A stretch of 7,225 nt of DNA, taken from contig CAJUJW010000097.1 of assembly GCA_910586735.1 (NCBI GenBank), positions 1 to 7,225 of the forward strand, given 5' to 3'. How positions within the stretch are numbered: the first letter of the stretch is position 1; every line of letters begins with the position of its first letter. The notes beneath the pieces were generated by a model that was given only the letters and a program-made list of their open reading frames with translations, did no database searches and had not been told where the DNA came from. Below are positions 1 through 7,225 of the stretch, one piece after another. This DNA comes from an uncultured Oscillibacter sp. (GTDB lineage: Bacteria; Bacillota; Clostridia; Oscillospirales; Oscillospiraceae). The position numbers and the translations under genes were made by a program.

Positions 1-3260
<3,260 letters not shown>

Positions 3261-3263
3261 CCG

Positions 3264-3300
3264 AAAAAGCAAAGGTCCCGAAAGGGACCTTTGCTTTTTT
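3264..3300. terminator. Bidirectional intrinsic terminator between rpoC and the deacetylase
   Basis: A perfect 16-bp inverted repeat (3264-3279 with 3284-3299) encloses the tetraloop GAAA (3280-3283). On the plus strand the stem ends in a T run (3295-3300), beginning four bases after the rpoC stop codon. On the minus strand the A run at 3264-3268 becomes a five-U tract. The same hairpin can therefore also end the deacetylase transcript, whose stop codon is at 3314-3316. Symmetric hairpins of this kind are common between convergent genes. Confidence 0.93.
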
Positions 3301-3313
3301 CCGCCGGGCTTCC

Positions 3314-4009
3314 TCAGCCCCGGCCGGTGCGGTACATGGTTCCCGCCTCCGGCGTCACGCCGTTCAGCCGCAGAAGCTCCTCCACCGTCACGAACCAATA
3401 GCCCTCCTCCCGGAGGCGGTCCGCCACCTTCAGCGCCGCCTCCACCGACGAGGGGTAGATATCGTGCAGCAGGATGATGCTGCCGGGCTCCACGTTCTCC
3501 AGGATGGACCGGGCCACCTTCTCCGCGTCCCGGTTCTCCCAGTCCCTGGGGTCCACGGACCACTTCACCAGGGGCACGCTGAAGGTCATGCCCTCCGGCG
3601 CGTCGCCGTAGGGCGGGCGCAGCCAATAGCCCTCTCCCCCCAGCAGCTCCTCCAGGGCTTTTTCCGTGCCCTCCACCTCCTGGGCGGCGTTCGCCCCGCC
3701 CAGATGTACATGGCTCCAGGTGTGGTTGCCGATCTGGTGCCCCTCCTCCGCCATCCGGGTGACCAGGGCGGCGTTGGCCTCAATCTGCTCTCCAATCAGG
3801 AAGAAGGTTGCCTTCACGCCCCGCTCCCCCAGCCCGTCCAGGAGACGGTCCGTGGTGCCCCGGCGGGGCCCGTCGTCAAAGGTCAGGGCCACGTATTTCT
3901 CCCCCGCCGGAATCTCCGCCCCGCTGTCCGCGGGCACGGCCTCGCCCCCCGCCAGGCACAGCGCGGCCAGGGCCGCCAGTATGAAAACGAGACCGAATTT
4001 TTTTGCCAT
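3314..4009 (-). CDS. Secreted polysaccharide deacetylase (NodB/CE4 family)
   Basis: A 231-residue protein with the carbohydrate esterase family 4 fold, which removes N- or O-acetyl groups from peptidoglycan or related glycans using a divalent metal. Residues 1-25 are a Sec-type signal peptide (MAKK, then a hydrophobic core); the lone Cys18 does not form a proper lipobox. All five family motifs are present: TFDDGP at 43-48 (base Asp45, metal ligand Asp46), HTWSH at 96-100 (metal ligands His96 and His100), RPPYGD at 131-136, DPRDW at 153-157, and LHD at 181-183 (catalytic His182). It is probably active outside the membrane. The ATG at 4007-4009 follows an AAGGGGG ribosome binding site about 10 nt upstream. 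There is no anchoring or glycan-binding domain, so this is close to a minimal domain. The substrate (GlcNAc, MurNAc or delta-lactam type) cannot be fixed from sequence. It is flanked by terminators on both sides and looks like a single-gene unit. Confidence 0.93.
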   Translation of the reverse strand: MAKKFGLVFILAALAALCLAGGEAVPADSGAEIPAGEKYVALTFDDGPRRGTTDRLLDGLGERGVKATFFLIGEQIEANAALVTRMAEEGHQIGNHTWSHVHLGGANAAQEVEGTEKALEELLGGEGYWLRPPYGDAPEGMTFSVPLVKWSVDPRDWENRDAEKVARSILENVEPGSIILLHDIYPSSVEAALKVADRLREEGYWFVTVEELLRLNGVTPEAGTMYRTGRG

Positions 4010-4041
4010 CGCGCAAATTCCCCCTTGTTCGTTCAGAGGTT

Positions 4042-4069
4042 AGTATGCGCAGGCGGCCGGGGTTTTCCA
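4042..4069 (-). promoter_or_regulatory. Possible weak sigma-A-like promoter of the deacetylase gene
   Basis: On the minus strand TGGAAA (4064-4069) and CATACT (4042-4047) are separated by 16 nt. Each matches the -35 and -10 consensus at four of six positions. The spacing is slightly short and the spacer is GC-rich, so this is only the best candidate in the gap. The alternative is partial readthrough from rplQ. Confidence 0.25.
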
Positions 4070-4077
4070 TTGGAAAA
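4063..4077. promoter_or_regulatory. Operator-like 15-bp palindrome upstream of the deacetylase
   Basis: The arms TTTTCCA (4063-4069) and TGGAAAA (4071-4077) form a perfect inverted repeat around one central base. It overlaps the candidate -35 element of the deacetylase. The size and symmetry suit a dimeric repressor, but I recognise no named operator consensus in it. Confidence 0.25.
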
Positions 4078-4089
4078 ATCAGCAATTGC

Positions 4090-4135
4090 AAAAGCCCTTT
4101 GTCATGAGCCTAGGTTCTCATGACAAAGGGCTTTT
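4090..4135 (-). terminator. Terminator of the alpha operon, 19-bp perfect stem
   Basis: Arms 4090-4108 and 4117-4135 are perfect 19-bp inverted repeats around an 8-nt loop containing CCTAGG. In the minus-strand transcript the hairpin begins 10 nt after the rplQ stop. It ends in four U residues, then GCAAUUGC, so the U tract is short. The flanks also hold GCAA before and UUGC after, which could add four base pairs beyond an internal loop. The structure is nearly symmetric and could stop transcription from either side. Confidence 0.85.
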
Positions 4136-4145
4136 ACTTGCGTTT

Positions 4146-4481
4146 TTACACCAGCTCGATGACGGCGGTCTCCGCCGCGTCGCCCCGGCGGACGCCGGTG
4201 CGGATAATGCGGGTGTATCCTCCATTGCGCTCCGCATAGGTGGGCGCAATCTCCTTGAAGAGCTTCTTGCAGACATCCTCCCGGGTGATGAAACTCATGG
4301 CCTGCCGGTAGGCGGCCAGGTCGCTCTTCTTGCCCAGAGTAATCATTTTCTCAGCCAGGGGCTTAATCTCCTTGGCACGGGTGACGGTGGTCTCCATCTT
4401 CCCGTAGTCCAGGAAATCCGTGACCTGCTGACGCAGCATGGCTCTGCGCTGGTCAGAGGTCTTGCCGAGCTTACGAGGCAT
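4146..4481 (-). CDS. rplQ: 50S ribosomal protein L17
   Basis: A 111-residue basic protein of the large ribosomal subunit, located near the polypeptide exit tunnel. The N-terminus MPRKLGKTSDQRRAMLRQQ and the block ETTVTRAKEIKPLAEKMITLGKK are family hallmarks. The C-terminus carries NGGYTRIIRTGVRRGDAAETAVIELV, close to the usual ending. Its length is typical of Firmicutes L17. The ATG at 4479-4481 has AAGGAGGA about seven nt upstream. It is the last gene of the alpha operon, 70 nt after rpoA, and a strong hairpin follows directly. Confidence 0.98.
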   Translation of the reverse strand: MPRKLGKTSDQRRAMLRQQVTDFLDYGKMETTVTRAKEIKPLAEKMITLGKKSDLAAYRQAMSFITREDVCKKLFKEIAPTYAERNGGYTRIIRTGVRRGDAAETAVIELV

Positions 4482-4525
4482 TTCGGTTTCCTCCTTCTTG
4501 TTTGTCGTTAAGCGGTTTCGCTCCT

Positions 4526-4540
4526 CCGCCCCAGGGGCGG
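4526..4540 (-). other. GC-rich palindrome in the rpoA-rplQ spacer
   Basis: CCGCCCC and GGGGCGG arms flank a single base, so a real RNA hairpin would have about five pairs and a loop of five. It lies about 10 nt past the rpoA stop. It lacks a U tract and is not a convincing terminator; it may only stabilise or segment the mRNA. Confidence 0.35.
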
Positions 4541-4551
4541 CGGGGCGTTTC

Positions 4552-5502
4552 TCAGTTGTTCTCCTCGTCGGCCAGGTGCAGACCCATCATGGCCAGCTTG
4601 TTGATGACCTCCTCCAGGGACTTGCGTCCCAGGTTGCGGACCTTCATCATTTCGTCCTCGGTCTTGGAGATCAAGTCCTCCACCGTGTTGATGTTGGCCC
4701 GTTTCAGGCAGTTGAAGCTGCGGACGCTGAGGTCCAGCTCCTCGATGGTCATCTCCAGCACCTTGTCCCGCTGGGCCTCCGCCTTCTCCACCACGGTGGG
4801 GCGGCTGCCGACGTTTTCGCTCAGGTCGGTGAACAGCGTGAAATGGTCGCAGAGGATCTTCGCTCCCAGAGAGACGGCGTCCCGCGCGGAGATCGTGCCG
4901 TCCGTCCAGACCTCCAGCGTCAGCTTGTCAAAGTCGCTGGAGGCGCCCACGCGGGTGGGCTCCACGGTATAATTCACCTTATACACCGGCGTGTAAATGG
5001 AGTCGACTCCAATGGTACCGATCACGTTTTGCTGGGGCTTGTTGCGGTCGGCGGGGACATAGCCCCGTCCATGGGAGAGGGTGATCTCCATGTTCAATGC
5101 CGCCCCGTTGTCCAGTGTGGCGATGTGCAGGTCCGGGTTCAGTACCTCCACCTCGCCGTCGGCCTTGATGTCGCCGGCGGTCACCACGCAGGGACCCACC
5201 GCCTCAATGTAGACCGTTTTCACCGTTTCACAGTGGAGCTTGGTGAGGAGGCCCTTGATGTTCAGGACGATCTCCGTCACGTCCTCCTTGACTCCGGGGA
5301 TGGTGGAAAACTCGTGCTGGACGCCGGCGATCTTGATGGTAGTCGGCGCGGTGCCGGGCAGCGAGGAGAGCATGATCCGGCGCAGGGCATTGCCCAGCGT
5401 CGTGCCGTATCCCCGCTCCAGGGGTTCCACCACGTATTTGCCATAAGTCACGTCACCTGGCGCTTCGATGCATTCGATCTGGGGCTTTTCGATTTCGATC
5501 AC
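4552..5502 (-). CDS. rpoA: RNA polymerase alpha subunit
   Basis: A 316-residue alpha subunit; the dimer scaffolds beta and beta-prime during polymerase assembly and contacts upstream promoter DNA and activators. The N-terminal domain holds the family block EPLERGYGTTLGNALRRIML (residues about 27-46), used in dimerisation and beta binding. The C-terminal domain holds the helix-hairpin-helix segments LSVRSFNCLKRANI and LGRKSLEEVINKL. The arginine of VRSFNCLK corresponds to the E. coli Arg265 DNA-binding determinant, so UP-element recognition is probably intact. The start is GTG at 5500-5502, not ATG; a strong GAAGGAGGG site six nt upstream and the canonical beginning MIEIEKPQIE support it. The gene sits 80 nt after rpsD and 70 nt before rplQ. 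Confidence 0.98.
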   Translation of the reverse strand: MIEIEKPQIECIEAPGDVTYGKYVVEPLERGYGTTLGNALRRIMLSSLPGTAPTTIKIAGVQHEFSTIPGVKEDVTEIVLNIKGLLTKLHCETVKTVYIEAVGPCVVTAGDIKADGEVEVLNPDLHIATLDNGAALNMEITLSHGRGYVPADRNKPQQNVIGTIGVDSIYTPVYKVNYTVEPTRVGASSDFDKLTLEVWTDGTISARDAVSLGAKILCDHFTLFTDLSENVGSRPTVVEKAEAQRDKVLEMTIEELDLSVRSFNCLKRANINTVEDLISKTEDEMMKVRNLGRKSLEEVINKLAMMGLHLADEENN

Positions 5503-5529
5503 GCAGTACCCTCCTTCATCTTCTCAACG

Positions 5530-5548
5530 GGCGGCGCACTCCGCCGCC
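5530..5548 (-). other. Small hairpin in the rpsD-rpoA spacer
   Basis: GGCGGC (5530-5535) and GCCGCC (5543-5548) form a six-pair GC stem with a seven-base loop, inside the 80-nt spacer and about 30 nt before the rpoA start. No T run follows on the transcript strand, so it is not an ordinary terminator. It could set mRNA processing or relative expression of rpsD and rpoA; that is speculation. Confidence 0.35.
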
Positions 5549-5582
5549 TCTGGTTCGGCTCATTCCCGAGGGTATCCTCCGC

Positions 5583-6185
5583 TTACTTGGAGTACAGCTC
5601 GACGATCAGATGCTCCTCCACGGGGATGTCGATGTCCTCCCGGGCGGGCAGGCGGGTGACGGTGCCCTTCAGGGCGTTCTTCTCCCGCTCCAGCCAGGCG
5701 GGCAGGAGGAAGATGGGGGCGTCCTGGCCCACAAGGCGCTTGAACACCTCGGAGGAGCGGCTGCCCTCGGCAACCTCCACCACGTCGCCGGCCTTTACCT
5801 GATAAGAGGGAATGTCGACCTTCCGGCCGTTGACGGTGAAATGCCCGTGGTTCACCAGCTGACGGGCCTGGCGGCGGGTCATGGCGAAGCCCATGCGGTA
5901 CACCACGTTGTCCAGGCGGCGCTCCACGTTGATCAGCAGGTTGTCGCCGGTTTTTCCGGGGGCGGCGGCGGCAGCCTCATAGTAGCTGTGGAACTGCTTT
6001 TCCAGGATTCCGTAGATGAACTTGACCTTCTGCTTTTCGTTCAGCTGAATGCCATATTCGCTTTTCTTCTTCCGCATCTGGCCGCCGGGGTTCCGGTTGG
6101 TCTCCTTTTTGGCGTAGCCCATGACGGCGGGAGAGATGCCCAAAGCCTTGCAGCGCTTGGCGATGGGCTGCATATTCCTTGCCAT
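5583..6185 (-). CDS. rpsD: 30S ribosomal protein S4
   Basis: A 200-residue primary 16S rRNA-binding protein that nucleates small-subunit assembly. The N-terminus MARNMQPIAKRCKALGIS has a single cysteine, so this is the zinc-independent (C-minus) form. The S4 RNA-binding domain is clear: NVERRLDNVVYRMG, then TRRQARQLVNHGHFTVNGRK (residues about 104-123) and VDIPSYQVKAGDVVEV. The C-terminus PVEEHLIVELYSK is typical. A run of five alanines (EAAAAAPGK) comes from a short GGC repeat at 5961-5972 and looks like benign low complexity. The ATG at 6183-6185 has AGAGGAGG about 11 nt upstream. It is embedded between rpsK (24 nt before) and rpoA, unlike the separate rpsD of B. subtilis. Confidence 0.98.
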   Translation of the reverse strand: MARNMQPIAKRCKALGISPAVMGYAKKETNRNPGGQMRKKKSEYGIQLNEKQKVKFIYGILEKQFHSYYEAAAAAPGKTGDNLLINVERRLDNVVYRMGFAMTRRQARQLVNHGHFTVNGRKVDIPSYQVKAGDVVEVAEGSRSSEVFKRLVGQDAPIFLLPAWLEREKNALKGTVTRLPAREDIDIPVEEHLIVELYSK

Positions 6186-6209
6186 ATTGCTTCTTACCTC
6201 CTCTTTCGA

Positions 6210-6614
6210 TCAGACGCGGCGGCGCTTCGGGGGGCGGCAGCCGTTGTGGGGGATGGGGGTGACGTCCTTGATCATCGTCACTTCCAGACCCACGGCCTGC
6301 AGCGCCCGGATGGCGGCCTCACGGCCCTGGCCGGGTCCCTTGACGAACACTTCCACGGTCTTCAGTCCGTGCTCCATGGCGGCGCGGGCGGCGGTCTCCG
6401 CCGCGGTCTGGGCCGCGAAGGGGGTGGACTTCTTGCTGCCCCGGAAGCCGAGGCCGCCGGAGGAGGCCCAGGAGATGGCGTTTCCCTGGGAGTCGGTGAC
6501 GGTCACCATGGTGTTGTTGAAGGAAGACCGAATATGGACCTGGCCACGCTCGATATTCTTCCGCTCGCGGCGGCGGCGAATAACCTTCTTGCCGCCGGAT
6601 TTCTGTGCTGCCAT
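6210..6614 (-). CDS. rpsK: 30S ribosomal protein S11
   Basis: A 134-residue protein of the small-subunit platform, next to the mRNA exit and the Shine-Dalgarno helix. Diagnostic blocks are GQVHIRSSFNNTMVTVTD, SSGGLGFRGSKKSTPFAAQ, the basic glycine-rich VKGPGQGREAAIRALQ, and the C-terminal DVTPIPHNGCRPPKRRRV. The length is standard. Its ribosome binding site, AGGAGGG, overlaps the rpsM stop codon, with only 15 nt between the genes. That arrangement suggests translational coupling. Confidence 0.98.
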   Translation of the reverse strand: MAAQKSGGKKVIRRRRERKNIERGQVHIRSSFNNTMVTVTDSQGNAISWASSGGLGFRGSKKSTPFAAQTAAETAARAAMEHGLKTVEVFVKGPGQGREAAIRALQAVGLEVTMIKDVTPIPHNGCRPPKRRRV

Positions 6615-6629
6615 ATACTTTCTCCCTCC

Positions 6630-6995
6630 TTACTTCTTCTTGTTGGCGATGGTTTTCTTGGGTCCCTTCCGGGTGCGGGCGTTGGTTTTGCTCCGCTGGC
6701 CCCGGACGGGCAGGCCCTTGCGGTGACGCAGACCCCGGTAGCAGCCGATTTCGCTGAGCCGCTTGATGTCCAGGGCGGTCTGCCGCCGGAGGTCGCCCTC
6801 GACGGTGTAGTCGTCAATGGCGTCACGGAGCTTCTGCTCGTCGGCGTCCGTCAGGTCCTTTACCCGGGTGTCGGGGTTCACGCCGGACTTCGCCAGGATG
6901 TCCTTGGCGCTCTTTCTGCCAATGCCGTAGATATAGGTGAGGCCGATTTCGATACGTTTATCCTTCGGCAGGTCAATACCGGCAATACGTGCCAT
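6630..6995 (-). CDS. rpsM: 30S ribosomal protein S13
   Basis: A 121-residue head protein of the small subunit that contacts the P-site tRNA and forms bridges to the large subunit. MARIAGIDLPKDKRIEIGLT and YIYGIGRKSAKDIL are the family N-terminus with its helix-two-turn-helix. CYRGLRHRKGLPVRGQRSKT followed by the basic tail NARTRKGPKKTIANKKK is the rRNA- and tRNA-contacting end. The ATG at 6993-6995 has GTGGAGGT about 11 nt upstream. It lies 28 nt after rpmJ in the same operon. Confidence 0.98.
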   Translation of the reverse strand: MARIAGIDLPKDKRIEIGLTYIYGIGRKSAKDILAKSGVNPDTRVKDLTDADEQKLRDAIDDYTVEGDLRRQTALDIKRLSEIGCYRGLRHRKGLPVRGQRSKTNARTRKGPKKTIANKKK

Positions 6996-7023
6996 ACTGT
7001 TAAAGCACCTCCACTTTCAAATG

Positions 7024-7137
7024 TCAGCCCTGTCTCTGCTTGTGCTTGGGGTTCTCACAAATGACCATGACGCGGCCTTTGCGGCGAATGACCTTGCACT
7101 TTTCGCACATGGGCTTCACAGACGGTCTTACTTTCAT
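7024..7137 (-). CDS. rpmJ: 50S ribosomal protein L36, zinc-binding form
   Basis: A 37-residue protein, MKVRPSVKPMCEKCKVIRRK followed by GRVMVICENPKHKQRQG, which matches L36 over its full length. Cys11, Cys14, Cys27 and His32 make the zinc ribbon of the C-plus form. It binds 23S rRNA in the large subunit. The ATG is at 7135-7137 and the TGA stop at 7024-7026. The upstream AAAGGA is about 13 nt from the start, weaker and more distant than for its neighbours. It is placed between infA and rpsM, as usual in Firmicutes. Confidence 0.97.
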   Translation of the reverse strand: MKVRPSVKPMCEKCKVIRRKGRVMVICENPKHKQRQG

Positions 7138-7166
7138 AGGTTCAAACCATTCCTTTCAGCGGTTGT

Positions 7167-7225
7167 TCACTTGCTGCGCCAGGTGATCCGGCCCCGGGTC
7201 AGATCATACGGGGACATCTCCACCG
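7167..7225 (-). CDS. infA: Translation initiation factor IF-1, C-terminal end only
   Basis: The last 18 residues, VEMSPYDLTRGRITWRSK, then TGA at 7167-7169, match the IF-1 C-terminus (VELSPYDLTRGRIT... in relatives). IF-1 is a small OB-fold protein that occupies the ribosomal A site during initiation. The rest, about 54 residues with the start, lies beyond the right edge. It is followed 29 nt later by rpmJ, the standard order, which supports the call despite the short fragment. Confidence 0.95.
   Translation of the reverse strand, partial: VEMSPYDLTRGRITWRSK

Noticed and set aside
3940..4009. Lipoprotein signal peptide on the deacetylase because of a cysteine at residue 18
   Set aside because: The residues before it are Ala-Ala-Leu; a lipobox needs Gly, Ala or Ser directly before the cysteine. 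An ordinary Sec signal fits better.
3464..4123. A 219-codon plus-strand frame opposite the deacetylase
   Set aside because: The minus-strand frame has all five CE4 motifs and a signal peptide. The plus frame has none and runs into the terminator hairpin.
4438..5802. A 454-codon plus-strand open frame covering rpoA and its flanks
   Set aside because: It is antisense to the unmistakable rpoA and parts of rplQ and rpsD. Its translation is low-complexity His/Gly/Val/Leu-rich sequence typical of GC-rich shadow frames.
5961..5972. GGC trinucleotide run in rpsD as a phase-variable repeat
   Set aside because: Four units encoding part of a five-alanine stretch are too few for meaningful slippage, and length changes would stay in frame.
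5610..7064. A 484-codon plus-strand open frame over rpsD, rpsK and rpsM
   Set aside because: It is antisense to three certain ribosomal protein genes, with Gly/Leu/Ala/Val-biased translation and no recognisable domain. The length follows from high GC and few stop codons.

Overview
This window is a conserved core-genome segment from a GC-rich (roughly 60% or more by eye) Gram-positive bacterium. The best match is class Clostridia, probably the Oscillospiraceae or a neighbouring family. Four features point there: the beta-prime sequence lacks the large trigger-loop insertion of proteobacteria; S4 is the cysteine-poor Clostridia type beginning MARNMQPIAKRC; the ribosomal gene order infA-rpmJ-rpsM-rpsK-rpsD-rpoA-rplQ fits; and nearly all genes have strong AGGAGG-type ribosome binding sites. 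This placement comes from remembered family sequences, not a database search.

Layout. Bases 1-3260 (+) hold the 3' five-sixths of rpoC, cut off by the left edge. A 16-bp perfect hairpin with a GAAA loop ends it (3264-3299). Next, on the minus strand, is a single secreted carbohydrate esterase family 4 deacetylase (3314-4009) with all catalytic motifs. A 136-bp gap (4010-4145) holds a possible weak promoter or operator and a 19-bp perfect inverted repeat, the likely terminator of the ribosomal operon. From 4146 to the right edge, all on the minus strand, lies the alpha operon. In transcription order it is infA (3' end only), rpmJ, rpsM, rpsK, rpsD, rpoA and rplQ, with 15-80 nt gaps. No gene-free stretch exceeds 300 bases.

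How it works together. Apart from the deacetylase, everything serves transcription or translation: two RNA polymerase subunits (beta-prime and alpha), four small-subunit or initiation factors (S13, S11, S4, IF-1) and two large-subunit proteins (L36, L17). The deacetylase is a cell-envelope gene lodged between the converging ends of two major housekeeping operons.

What stands out. I see no new defence, mobile or biosynthetic system, and the region is mostly ordinary. Two things deserve a second look. First, beta-prime carries about 62 extra residues, relative to Bacillus subtilis, shortly after the catalytic NADFDGD motif, and these contain a perfect 21-bp (one-heptad) tandem duplication. Second, rpoC and the alpha operon point at each other, whereas in many Firmicutes the rpoBC and ribosomal clusters run in the same direction as neighbours.
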